This document shows, piece by piece, positions 39,210 through 51,362 of a stretch of 64,000 bases of DNA. The notes below the pieces were generated by a model. That model searched no databases and was not told the DNA's origin. It saw only the letters and a list, made by a program, of their open reading frames with translations. The stretch covers positions 21,317,001 through 21,381,000 of the forward strand of contig NC_088359.1 in assembly GCF_036884655.1 (NCBI RefSeq), in the 5' to 3' direction. The DNA comes from Musa acuminata AAA Group (Eukaryota > Streptophyta > Magnoliopsida > Zingiberales > Musaceae). Made by a program: the position numbers and the translations under genes. Numbering within the stretch: the stretch's first letter is position 1; each line of letters starts with the position of its first letter.

Positions 39210-40700
39210 CGATAAGACTTTAGGGCCCCTGTTTCCGGCCAGCCCACCTACCGCCGCTGCTGCCCAGTCGATAGCCACCACCGTCGCCGTTGCCCTCCCC
39301 CCCGGCCAGCGACCTCGCTGCCCGCATCTCGCTCGAGCGAGAAGGGCCGCAGCCGCCGTTTCCCAGCCAGCAGACCACCCATCGCCGCTTCTACCGTCGG
39401 CGATGCTGCCCTAGCCGCACCGCCATGGCTGCCTTACCTCGGTTGCAGCTTCGGCCGCGCAATCTGTCAGCGTCACTGTTTCTGTGGTGCGATAAAAATA
39501 AAGCAGCCGCCGGTCCCTCAACTGCTGCAAGCGCCGGTTGCATCTACTGCCGCCGCTGCTTCTCGGCCACTTCAACGTCACCCCTCTCCTTCGTTGCCGA
39601 GCCACCACCGCTGCCAGCCACCGTGCGACGACCATCGCATGCCTCCCAGCTGCCGATCCTCCTTGCTCTGCATCCGTAGTGACAGAAACAAGGCAACTCA
39701 CCGGTTGCCCTTATTCCCAAACGCGACACCGCCGACTCCTCCTTCTCCACCGCCGCCGTTGCTTCTCGGCCGCTCGACCATCGCCGCCGCCACTCCCCAG
39801 CCAGCAACGTCCCCTCCTCGTTGCGTCGTACCCGCCACAACCACATCCTCTCCCCTTTGAAGCCCATCTGGTCGAAAGGGGCCCCTGCCTCCCCTGCTTT
39901 CGGCCAGCCCCACCACAGCCGCTGCATTCCGGCCAGCGACCACCGTCGCCGCTGCTCCCCAGCCAGCAGCCTTCCCTCCTTGATGCTCCACCCTGTTTGA
40001 GCGAGAAGGACCATGGCCGCTGCTTCCCGGCTAGTGGACCAACCCCGTCGTCACTTCTACCGTCGGCGACGCTGCCACAACCGCGCCACCATCGCTGCTC
40101 CGCTGCCCCCAGTCGCACCACCGTCACTGCCTTCCCTTGGGTCGCAACCGTCGCAATTGCAGTCGCTCGACCTCCCCTCTTCGTGGCAACCACAACAGAG
40201 TAACTTTGCATTTTTTTGCCACAGCCACCAATCACCACAGTTCTTGGCTAGCAACCACTACCGCCACTACTCCTGGCCAACGATTAACCCATCGTTCTAT
40301 ACCAGCCGCCCTCCAACAGCGAACGCAGCAATCACAGCAAGTATACTGCCCTGCCTCAACCCCAGCAACGCACGCAACACTGATTCTTCTTCTCAACCCC
40401 GGCCGCTTTAACGCCACCTCCCCCTTACTTAGCATATTCTACCACAACTGCAGGTTGCCATCACCACAGGTTGCCATCACCGCAGCCTCAACCCCGCTGC
40501 TCGGCGATCGCCCCTTAGGTCGCAATAGCTGTAGCCACATCGACGCAGTCGCCTTCTAGCCCCGGAGCTCTCACCCTACGCAGCGATAGAAACAGGGCAA
40601 CAACTCTTCCTCTAACGCAGCGACCGCAGCACTGCCTTGGCGTCCACCTCCTCGGCAACTTCGCATCGACAGTGTTGATGCCCTTGACTGACACCAAAAA
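39210..40700. repeat. GC-rich internally repeated leader of the Gypsy-like element
   Basis: It is made of CCG/CTG-rich stretches with recurrent ccagccagcag and gagcgagaagg motifs. A block at about 39230-39420 recurs at about 39888-40090, sharing cttctaccgtcggcga. Long Pro/Ser/Arg-rich frames on both strands are by-products of composition. No domain recognised. Confidence 0.6.
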
Positions 40701-41098
40701 TAGGAGTTGAGATTATAGATTTGCAGTCTTACGCAATGGCCACTGATAACTTGGTGAAAGCACAAATGGAAGCATTGGAAATCAGAATTGAGAACCGACT
40801 GCAAGAAACACTTAATGATTTCAAAAAGAGCCTACTGGAGAGTCTCAGCAAATTTCAACAAAATGGGGGCTCAAGTTCTACGTTGCACAGATCTAAAAAT
40901 ACAGGGCCCCAAGATTGTGACACAAATTACTCACACATGAAGATGGAATTTCCGAGATGGAAAGATGGAGATCCGACCAATTAGATCTCTGAGGTAGAAA
41001 ATTTTTTTCCGTTTTCACAGAACCCCAGAAGAATCCAAGGTAGAAGTGGCCTCAATCCAGCTCGAGGGAGATGCACTCCAGTGGTACAATTGGTATGA

Positions 41099-41462
41099 AA
41101 CTTTCCACGGAGTTCCTTCGTGGGAGCAGTTCAAAAGAGAACTTCTTGTTCGCTTTGGCCCATCCGAATATGAGAATGTTGATTGCCAGCTTGCCAAAAT
41201 TCGTCAGACTTCTACAATGTTAGAATATCAGAGTAGGTTTGAAAGATTATCAAATCAAGCTAGAGATTGGTCAGACCGACAACTTTCCACGGAGTTCCTT
41301 CGTGGGAGCAGTTCAAAAGAGGACTTCTTGTTCGCTTTGGCCCATCCGAATATGAGAATGTTGATTGCCAGCTTGCCAAAATTCGTTAGACTTCTACAAT
41401 GTTAGAATATCATAGTAGGTTTGAAAAATTGTCAAATCAAGCTAGAGATTGGTCAGACCGAC
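41099..41462. repeat. 182-bp tandem duplication within the gag gene
   Basis: Bases 41099-41280 (from aactttccacggagttcc) are repeated at 41281-41462 with a handful of differences. Because 182 is not a multiple of three, the duplication shifts the gag frame. Confidence 0.92.
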
Positions 41463-42161
41463 AACTTCTGGATACATTTATTGAAGGGCTTATTCCAGAG
41501 ATCCGGTGTGAAGTTAAGGCTCGTCAACCCCGCACTATGATAGCTGCGATCTCATTTGCAAATCTACATGAGAAAAAAATTGGCAAGGAAAGATTAGCAA
41601 GGGATTTGTACTATGATAAAAATTGGAGTATAGAGCACTGATGTAAACAAGGGCAACTTCTGATGATTGAGCCAATTAGAGAGGAACCGGAAGTAAAAGA
41701 GTTGGACTCCGATCATAAAGGTATGAAAACCGATGAAGATATTGAAGCCATCACACATACAGTACATGCATTGGCTGGCTACACTAACCCACAAACTATG
41801 AAAATCGGAGGAACTTTGAAGCATCAACCTATTACTATTTTGATTGATACAGATAGCACTAATAATTTTATGGACAGGAAAGTTGCAACCCAATTAGCCT
41901 ACCACATTGAAGGCTGTGATATATTCGAAGCTGATGGACGGATTTTAACTTATGATAGCAAAGGCCAGGAATTTCTTGCAACGATTACTACACTGAAAGA
42001 TCGACCTATTGCTTACACTGTCAGAAAGTGGAGACTATACTTACTTGATCAAACGGTTGTGATGCGTTACAGATAGCTTATGACTGAAGTGCTAAAAGAT
42101 AAGTTCCCCGAGATTGATGCTGCTTAGCCTTGAGGACAAGGCTGATTTGAAGAAGGAGGAA

Positions 42162-42496
42162 CTGTTAGGAACCTTTTTATGAGCTTTTGAATAATGTTTA
42201 TTGAGTCTGTTTAGTCCAGTTATTTATTGAAACGGTTTGGTTCAGTTAGAATCAAGTAGAGGTTTATTTAATATTTATTTATTATTAGAGTTCAAGTCCT
42301 GATGGACTCTGGGTGGAACTCTATAAATAGGGATGTAACTGCTTCTTTTCAGTAATCTATGAAAAATATTATTTTTGTCTTGTGACAAACCTTAGGAGGC
42401 CGATCTCCTCGAAGCGATCAAGGAGGGCCGATCCCCTCGAAGTGATCATCCCCTTTCTCTTCTTCTTTTTTACGATAAGACTTTAGGGTCTTATCA
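42162..42496 (+). repeat. 3' LTR of the nested Gypsy-like element
   Basis: It starts tgttaggaac after the polypurine tract and ends ttatca before the GAATC duplication. Confidence 0.9.
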
Positions 42497-45400
42497 GAAT
42501 CCCGTGGCTATTTTTTTCTCCCACGTTGCTACCCTATTTATGCCTTTTTCTACCTCCAAAATGTAGCCACCACACCCCTCGTAATGTTAATTAGGTTAGG
42601 TTAAGAGGGGGTGAGTTGTGGGCTGCCCAAGCCCACTATGGGCTGAATTTGTGGGCTGTCAGCCCAACAACCTCCCCCTTCAGCCCATAAGGGAGGTTGT
42701 CCCATGACTCCTCAATATGAAGCCATGCCGACCAGCTGTCGGCATATCTCCTGTCTTTCTTTTGGTAAAGTTTTTGTCAACATGCTTGCTCCGTTGTCAT
42801 CTGTGTGAATTTTCTGAAGCTGCAACTGCTTCTCTTTAAATACATTTCGAATCCAGTAGTATCTGACATCTATATGCTTTGACTTGGAATGAAACATTGG
42901 GTTCTTATACAAATGGATGGCACTCTGGCTGTCACAATACACCACATAATTTTTTTGTTTCAGCCTCAATTTTTGTAAGAATTCTTTCATCCATAACATT
43001 TCTTTGCATACCTCTGTAGCAGCAATATATTCTGCTTCTGTGGTGGAGAGAGCAATACACCTTTGCAACCTGGATTGCCATGACACAGCTCCCCTTGCAA
43101 AAGTAAGTATATAACCTGAAGTAGACTTTCTCGTATCTATATCTCTTGTCATATCTGCATCTGTGTAACCTGTCAACACATGTGGTCCACCTCTAAAGCT
43201 TAAACAAACCTTAGAGCTCCCTCTGAGATATCTAAAAATCCACTTCACTGCTACCCAGTGCTCTTTGCTTAGATTTGCAAGAAATCTGCTAGTAACACCA
43301 ACTGCATATGCGATGTCTGGCCTCGTACATACCATTGCATACATTAAACTTCCAACTGCTGAAGCATAAGGAACCTTTTACATTTTCTCATTCTCCTCAT
43401 TACTTCACGGACTCTGTTTTGAGCACAACTTGAAGTGACCTGCAAGAGGAGAACCAACTGGTTTTGCATTGCTCATACTGAATATTTCCAATATCTTCTC
43501 GATGTATTTCTCCTGTGACAACCAAATCTTCTTATTTTTCCTGTCACGGGAAATCTGCATACCTAGTATTTGCTTTGCTAGCCCCGTGTCCTTCATTGCA
43601 AAAGACTCACTCAATTCCTTCTTCAATCTGTCAATTTTAGACATATCTTTTCTAAGAATAAGCATGTCATCAACATAAAGTAAGAAAATAATAAAATTCT
43701 CACCAAACCATTTGATGTACACACAATGATCTGAAGCCGTTTTTTTGTATCCATTTTCTATCATAAATTAATCAAACTTTTTGTATCACTGTTTTGGAGC
43801 TTGCTTTAGCCCATACAAGCTCTTCTTTAATTTACAGACAAAGTTCTCTTTACCTTTAACTTTGAAGTCTTCTGGTTGCTCCATATAAATTTCCTCCTCC
43901 AAATCCCCATGAAGGAAAGTTGTCTTCACATCTAACTACTCAACCTCCAAGTCCTGACTAGCAGCAATACCAAGAGTAACACGAATAGAAGACATTTTAA
44001 TAACAGGAGAAAAAATCTCTTCAAAGTCAATACCTTTCTTTTGACCAAAGTCTTTCACAACCAATCTAGCTTTGTACTTTGGTTGAGAACAATATTCTTG
44101 AGTCTTCAACCTGAAAACCCACTTGTTCTTCAAGGCCTTCATTCCATTTGGTAGTAGCGCCAAATCATAAGTGTGGTTCTTCTGAAGAGCATTCATCTCT
44201 TCCTACATAGCAACTAACCACTTCTCTTTCTGCTCACTTTCAACTACTTTTTGGTAACTCTCTGGTTCACCTGCATCAGTAAGCATCACATACTCATATG
44301 TAGAGTATCTTCTGGAAGGTTGACGTTGTCTAGAAGATCTTCTCAACTGAGGTTCTGCTGGAACTTGCTCTCCTACTTCTTCTTGCTCAACATGTCCTGT
44401 AGGTAGATCAACGTCAGGCTCTACGTCATCTTCCTACACATCTCCCCTATCACCCTGATATACTGGAGGAATAACTGGGTCACAATCTGCTAATCCTTCT
44501 GTAGAAGTTTTGGTTGGTGCCTTCTTCTTCAAATCCTCAAAGGTTTGATCCTCAAAGAAGACCACATCTCTGCTTCTAAACACCTTCTGCTTTTCTAGAT
44601 CCCAAAGCCTGTAACCAAAATGATCATGTGAGTAACCAAGAAAAATACATTCTTTAGTCTTACCATCCAGCTTGGACCTCTCATTATCTGGAACATGTGC
44701 AAATGCACGACAACCAAACACTCTCAAATGCTTGTAGGAAACATCTTTCCCTAACCATACATACTCTGCAACATCACCATCTAGGGTTGTACATGATGAT
44801 AAGTTGATCACATCAACTGCAGTCCTCAAAGCCTCATCCCAAAACCTTTTGGGTAGCTTGGCCTGTAAAAGCATACATCTGATCTTTTCCATGATGGTGC
44901 GGTTCATCCTCTCTACAATTGCATTATGCTGAGGTGTACCAGGAACTATCATCTCATATTGGATCCCATGTGACCTGCAATAGTCATTAAACAATCTTGT
45001 ATACTCACCATCATTATCTGATATTATGCATTTCAATTGCCTTTCTGTCTCCCTTTCAATCCTAGCATGAAACTCTTTGAAGACATTAATTACCTGATCT
45101 TTAGTCTTCAAAGCATAGGCCCAAACTTTCCTGAAAAAATCATCTATAAAAGTGATAAAATAAAGTGCACCACTTATACCAAGAACATCAACAGATCCAC
45201 CAGGAGTTTTTGTCCTCAAAGGACCACGTACATCTATATAAACACGATCTAAGACATGCATTTTTCTAGACAAAGCAGGACTAGCAAATGAAACTCTATG
45301 TTGTTTACCTGCCAAACAATTAATACAAGGGTTCAGATGTATACCTCTGAGGTCTGGTAATACCTCTCTCTTGGAAAGAGCTTGTAGCCCCTTCTCTCTC

Positions 45401-46730
45401 ATGTATCCCAGCCGCCTCCATGCTGAAGTCTTTTTCTGTAACATTTAACTGCTCACCATAAGCTTTAGCTTGCAACATGTACAAAGTATGACATTTCTTT
45501 CCATTAGCTATAACAAGAGAACCCTTACTGAGCTTTCATTGCCTTTTGTGAAATCTGTTATCATAGTCTTCATCATCTAGCCTTCCAACTGAAATTAAAT
45601 TCAGCCTCAAGTCAATCACATGTCTCATATCCTTAAGCACCAACTTGCAGCCTAGGTTGGTCTTTAAATGGATATCACCCATGCCTATGATGTCTGCCGT
45701 GCCATAGTTGCCCATCTTGACAACACCAAAATTTCCATACCTGTATGTAGCAAAAAACTCCCTCCGTGGTGTAGCATAATAAGAAGCATCTATGTCAATC
45801 ACCTACTCAAGATCCTGACACACACAAGAAAAAATATCATCAGAAGGAGACAAAATCAAATAATCACCACCCTACATTGTAGTTGTGATATTATCTTTTG
45901 ACTCTATAGACTCCACTTCTTTTCCCTTTTTCTTGCTCTTCTTAGGTTGCTTACATTGGTTCTTGTAATGTCTTTTCTCACCACAATTATAGCAAACAAT
46001 ATATTTTCTTGATCTTGACTTGCTTCTACCCATGCGTGAACTGCTTCTAGACTTTGACCTTCCTTTGTTCTATGAGATAAGTGCTTGTGAATCATTCTGA
46101 GATGTTGCCGAACTCTTTCTTCTCAACTCCTCATTCAATAAACTACTTGTTACTTGACTCATAGTGACAATACCATCTGGCGCAGAATTACTGAGGGAAA
46201 CCACTAGTGTCTCCCAACTTTTTGGTAATGAATTGAGAAGTAACAATGCCTGCAACTCATTATCAAGAGATATTTTCATAGAGGATAACTGGTTAGTAAT
46301 ACTTTGCATTTCATTCAAATGTTCAACAATAGAAGTACCTTCTCTATATTTTAGGTTCACAAGTTTTTTGATAAAAAAAGCTTTGTTGCCGACTGTTTTT
46401 CTTTCATAGAGACTTTCCAATATTTTCCAAAGAGAATATGTAGAAATTTCAGTAGAAATATGGTGAAAGTCACTATCATCAAACCACTGTCGAATAAATC
46501 CAATTGTTTTTCGATCTAACCTCTTTCACTCATCATCTGTCATAGTTATGGGTTTTGCACTATCCCCCCGCAAAGGTCCATACAAATCTTTGCAACACAA
46601 GAGATCTTCCATTCTTGGTTTCCATATCATCCAATTGTTTCCGTTTAAACTAATCATGCGAGAAACATTACTGACCTCTATGTTCAAATACAAAATTAAA
46701 TCACCAAAATCCTTTTGTTCTGATACCAGT

Positions 46731-47319
46731 TGATGAGGATATAAACAGAATAACCTTTGTATATTAACAAATACTAGAAGACCATAATACGCAACGGAAT
46801 TAAATGGAACCACAATTAAATGGAACACCAAGATATACGTGGAAAATCCCTTCAATGTGAAGGGTAAAAACCACGAGGCAAACTAGAGATAATCCACTTG
46901 AGAATTATGAATATACAAATCTCAATCTCTTGCCCTAAACCCTAGCAACAATCACAAGAGAATAACTGGGATACAAGGATCACGTCACTGCCAACAATAT
47001 CTAAAACCTCCCCAAGTAATCACAGCAAGAGTCTACTATAGATTTGATCTAACCTGAGATGAGAACACTACTAGATAATTCAGAACAGCCTCTCTATGTT
47101 GTTCTTGTCTTCTTCCCTTTCTTTCTCTTCCTTTTCTGCCTTGTTTTCCTCCTTTTCTTTGGAATCCCGTGACTGTTTTCTTCTCCCACATTGCTATCCT
47201 ATTTATGCCTTTTTCTACCTCACACCCCCCTAATGTTAATTAAGGTTAAGTTAAGAGGGGGTGAGCTGTGGGCTGCCCAAGCCCACTATGGACTGAATTT
47301 GTGGGTTGTCAGCCCAATA
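46731..47319 (-). repeat. Right (5') LTR of the Copia element
   Basis: It starts (plus strand) tgatgaggatataaac next to the primer-binding site and ends gtcagcccaata. It is roughly 90% similar to the left LTR by eye. Confidence 0.85.
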
Positions 47320-49150
47320 ACGAGTAGGTGGAGATGTGATAGATGAAAATCAGAAAATCATGGAGTTGACGAAGGTGATGTAGAGAAAGAATAGAGAAAT
47401 AGATGATAAGAGCTTCAGAAGAAAAGAGGATAATTAGTCGAGAGGAGATGATGCAAAAGAGTTGGAAAGAAGAAAAAAAGCAAAGGAGATGGAAAGGAAG
47501 TAGAGTGATGATGAGGACATGATTGAGACTATACTAAAGGGAGATGGTTGAGGAATTGAAATCTTATCCAACAAATTTTAGAGGATGTATGCGACTCTGC
47601 TACTTAGCTAGTTAAAATTGTTTGACTCTGTTACTTATCAAAGCTTCAAGATCGAATCTCATCCTCCCCATTTATCACTTGCAAAGAAAAAAAAAAAAGG
47701 AAAAAGAGATGATGGAATAGAGATGGAAGCGACAAGCAGAAAAAAGCAAGATTTGATTTATAGTTATCTATCTAGATAGTTATCATGATTTAATAGTTAC
47801 AGGATGATTTCAATAACCACCTCAATCATGATCTAGTAGTGATAAGGTGGTTTCAATAATTACCTCAATCTAGTAGTCATAGGGTGGTTATCACTAGGTC
47901 CTATAAATAGGATCATAGTTTATGAAGTAAGACAGAGTGAGTCTGTGTGCATTTGGTATCTTGTAAGTATTTTTATCAATCCTCCTGTTTTTTAATACTA
48001 CATCAGTTTTCTCTTCTTTTTACTTGCATCGTAGTATTCTGTTTTTCCTTTGCTCCTCCATCCTCAATACAGTATACTGAAAGAATTCATCATACATATT
48101 CAACCAAAACACTGGATCCATTGGCACTATCAGACCCACCCAAGTGGGTGTAGCACATATGTGACAACATGGAACACAGTACTCATCAGCTTCCATGGTT
48201 GGCCACTTGGAGCAACTGATATGGCATAGTCCCAGCACTAGATATGATAGATAGTATGCTACCACCTCATATGTAGTCCACATGGCCCATTTCAGAACAC
48301 TACTCCAGTATGTAAGGTCATAAAAGAAGCCAATACACCAAAAATCTAGCTATAAAGATGACTTCTGCAGTATTTGTAGGGTGACAAGTTCGGAAAGTAT
48401 TAAAGATCTCTATAGATTCTGCAAAAGAAGACAATGAGGAGAATGTGGATCGGAAACAATTGAGTAAAGAATTCATCTCGAGGAGACTAGAGATTTGAAA
48501 TGAGACCCAAGCACATGCCCTTTACCTAGGGAAAGAATCACTCTGTATCTCACAAGCCTTCATTTTCCTAGTCACAAGGACTCCCTTAGAAGGTTGTAAG
48601 ATCCATGTGTCAATATAATTTTCCCCAAGGTCATGCATGCATCCTTGGTGATTACCATCTTGAGGAGACCAACTGCAATGTGATTTTGGAACAAGGAAAG
48701 GGGTCATGTAGGTTCATGGACAAGTTGTGGAGGTTATGCCAGTCTTTCTTCATTGTTATCACCGGATGGCACCAAATGGTAAGAATTACAAGTCGCAACC
48801 TGATGGGTACAAGGGAAAACTGAGAATTGAATAAGCGAAAATATAGTAGGCCTCCTCCGAGCAAGAAGACTGAAGGATTAAAATACTGTTAGGTGAACAT
48901 TGAACATTTGCAAAATTCTTGACCATTGGTTACATGATTGACATTGGTGATTATGATGTCCTAGAACAAGGTTCACATGAAGTCTTACAAACCAACATCG
49001 ACCAATTTAATTGCCATTGTGGTTATCAGCGGCCATAGAAAACTGCTTCCCATTGAATCATGAGTGAAATCGAAATACAATTCATATTTCAGCAGAGAAT
49101 TACCCAAAAACCCTAGAAGGAGAAAACACAAGGTTGCTTTTTTCATGTAC
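47320..49150. other. Intron 8 of the CGS pseudogene right of the Copia element
   Basis: It is purine-rich at 47340-47560. At about 47757-47990 there is a block with repeated agtagt/gataggtggt motifs and a TATA box (cctataaatagg), which might be a solo LTR of another family. The remainder shows no coding sequence or clear repeat. Bases 49151-49258 are exon 8. Confidence 0.35.
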
Positions 49151-51329
49151 CTTGGGATGCTTCTCTAAAAATTGGGCCATCTTTATTGCTGTACTATTCT
49201 GGTACTCTACGCGCAGATGCAGCGTCTTCATGCCTCGGAGAATCATATATGCAGCATTCTGGAAATAAGATTCTGCCAGTTAGTTAAATGAATTTTGCAA
49301 AATGTCCAATCCATTTAAGTGCAAAGATAAAGATTTACGTAATAATACTATAGCTAATGATTTGCACATGTTTGATGTAAATCATCAGTGATCAATATTT
49401 CTCCCAAATCATTCTTAACAGGCCATGCACAACTGGCAGGGAACTAGAGAGTGACACATTGCAGCTAAAATTAAAAACTTCTTGATATCAATATGTTGCT
49501 CTGAGAACTGTCACACACAACTTGAATAAAGAGAACACAAGGGATAGGAGAATTTGCCCATGTTTTCGTAAATCTTAAAGTCTGAAGCTCACAGCTGACA
49601 TCGTGTGTGTAACAAATACAAATAATTAAGAGTCCAATGGAAATTCCCTTACAGAATTAAGAACACCACCGATAACGTGATGATACTGGCGAATTTTGGA
49701 GACAAGTTCCTCAGAACCACTGATGCAACCACCAAGCACCTAAAAAAGGTTAAATCATTTTTATATGTTAAGCAAAAACAAGAAATGAGAAAATAATTGT
49801 GTAGCTATTTTTGATGGCTTACATCATTGTGCCCAGCAATAAACTTTGTAGCAGAATGTAAAACTAGATCACCACCCAGAGTTAATGCCTTCTGATTCAC
49901 AGGTGAGGCAAAGGTACCATCTACACAAACCAAGGCTCCTTTGTCGTGGCAGAGTTGTGAAACCAACTCGATATCAACACATCGGAGGAATGGATTAGTT
50001 GGAGATTCCGTAAAGAAAACAGTTACCTAATAAAAACACATTTGTTAGCTTGACTGCAACTGGGAGTATTCTAAAGCATAAGAGTAAAGTACTCATGGCC
50101 TTATTTACCCACATTATTTTGATCAAGTGCACCTTTTAGGGACTCGATGTCAGCAGGATCAATGATAGTGACCTTCATTTCAATGACAAAGAAATCAGGA
50201 ACACAGAATAACAAAAGAAAAGTTGGCATTTGGGCACATAATTGCAGAGGCTAAGTTTATATTATACACTGCTATGAATTTATACAGCCTCCCGGCCAGT
50301 CAACCAAGATAAAGCAGTCTTCATATGTGACGAGAGACTTGGAGGATTACCGAAATTCCCATTTTTGGAAGCTCATTTTGGATGAAGATTCTAGTCTTCC
50401 TATGACAGTCTATGGTGGTCACAATGTGCCCACCAGAAGGGACCAGAGCCAACAGCATAGCTAGCCACACTGGCATACATGCCAGATGACACAAACAAAG
50501 TGGATTCGGCTCTTTCCAGGGCACTGCTCCAGCAAAAGAATTAGCATCAGCATAGAGTATATTTCAGCAGATCCCACATATCCATCAAGCACAAGCAACA
50601 GGCACCTCATCTTCTCCTCCAAAGCCTGTGTTGTTGGGTTGCCGTATCTACCGTACTCAAAGCTAGCATGTCTCTTTTCCTGCAAATTACTTACAAGAAT
50701 TAAGACCTTACATATCACCAAAAAAACCGGAAGAGAAGTTATTGCAATTGATAGTTATCGAATCGATCAGATACCTTGAAATCAAATCAGCTCATCTGAG
50801 TTGTTGAACCAGTAAGCCGATCGACCGGAGTGGTAATGGCATCTGTGGCTGTACGGCGTCCAAATCTCTCACCTATCGGGCCATGACAACAATGTCTTTG
50901 AAGCAACGCATGCAATAATCTCAGATCCCAATATGAACATATATTTGGGCGGGCAAATAATCTGAATAATTGGCCGAGATCTCACGAATTTGGGGGGGAG
51001 GGGGGGAGAAGGCCGATTTCTACCATCAAAACCTTAGATCGTGAAAGGAAGTGGAAGAGATAACACGTCAAAGAGTAAGATGAGAGAGATCAATCACCAG
51101 CGTGGACCGCGAGGCTCCCATCGGAGTTGAGCGACGCTGCAGCCTTTGCGACGGCAGCGGAGGCCTTCGCTTCCCCCGTCAACGGAAACGGTGACTCTAC
51201 AGGCGTGCTCTGGGACGCACCACCACTAACGAGGGTCGCGTCCTCCGCCGCGACGGCGGCGTCCTCGGAGGCCGCGGACCGGGGGGTCTCGAACGCTGGC
51301 GAGCTGTTCGACCACGAGGCCGCCACGAT

Positions 51330-51362
51330 CTGAGCGACGCCGATGTTGCAGCAACTCCGGCG
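51330..51362 (-). promoter_or_regulatory. MTO1 arrest-peptide region of the CGS pseudogene
   Basis: The 11 codons read RRSCCNIGVAQ, against RRNCSNIGVAQ in Arabidopsis CGS1 as I recall it. This nascent peptide makes ribosomes stall when S-adenosylmethionine is high, triggering mRNA decay. Two of the eleven positions differ (Asn to Ser, Ser to Cys). An 8-C run 31 bases upstream puts these codons out of frame with the start codon, so as written the peptide would not be translated. Confidence 0.8.

Larger units (their letters stand above)
38861..42496 (+). mobile_element. Gypsy-like element carrying only gag and protease, inserted in the Copia LTR
   Basis: LTRs are 38861-39193 and 42162-42496 (about 334 bases, TGTTAGG at the right copy, TATTAGG at the left). 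The 5-base duplication gaatc lies at 38856-38860 and 42497-42501. The primer-binding site tggtatcagagc starts at 39196, and a polypurine tract (gaagaaggaggaa) ends at 42161. Gag is recognisable at 40721-41641 (MEFPRWKDGDPT, IQLEGDALQWYNW, RFERLSNQARDWSDRQL). A retroviral-type protease follows at 41663-42076 (ITILIDTDSTNNFMDRKVA; the expected active-site DTGS has become DTDS). Reverse transcriptase and integrase are missing entirely; the sequence passes from protease to the 3' end. A GC-rich 1.5-kb leader precedes gag. It is non-autonomous and also frame-broken. Confidence 0.9.
38422..42669 (-). repeat. Left (3') LTR of the Copia element, interrupted
   Basis: LTR sequence occupies 38422-38860 and resumes at 42502-42669 after the nested element and the second copy of its GAATC target duplication. 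The right end gcccaaca borders a polypurine tract (on the minus strand gaagggggagg). Confidence 0.85.
38422..47319 (-). mobile_element. Degenerate Ty1/Copia retrotransposon with a nested Gypsy-like element
   Basis: The coding order on the minus strand is Copia: gag (about 46855-46070, with NGNNWMIWKPRMEDLL and NLKYREGTSIVEHLNEM), CCHC zinc knuckle (CYNCGEKRHYKNQC, near 45950-45995), protease (45536-45802), integrase (44434-45444), reverse transcriptase (44196-43405, containing YVDDMLI) and RNase H (42712-43344). The right (5') LTR is 46731-47319, followed by a tRNA primer-binding site (tggtatcagaac). The left (3') LTR is 38422-38860 plus 42502-42669, split by the nested insertion. Reading frames carry stops and frameshifts: the protease reads DIDAS where DSGAS is expected, and the integrase reads SDNDGEY. 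It is therefore inactive. It lies in intron 8 of the CGS pseudogene; no clean target duplication was found. Confidence 0.9.

Noticed and set aside
39290..40559. Pro/Ser-rich frames on both strands in the Gypsy-like leader
   Set aside because: Overlapping frames in several phases with the same composition; by-products of CCG/CTG-rich DNA.
38422..47319. A clean 5-bp target duplication for the outer Copia element
   Set aside because: Flanks gcgat and acgag share only three bases; the ends have mutated or were eroded.
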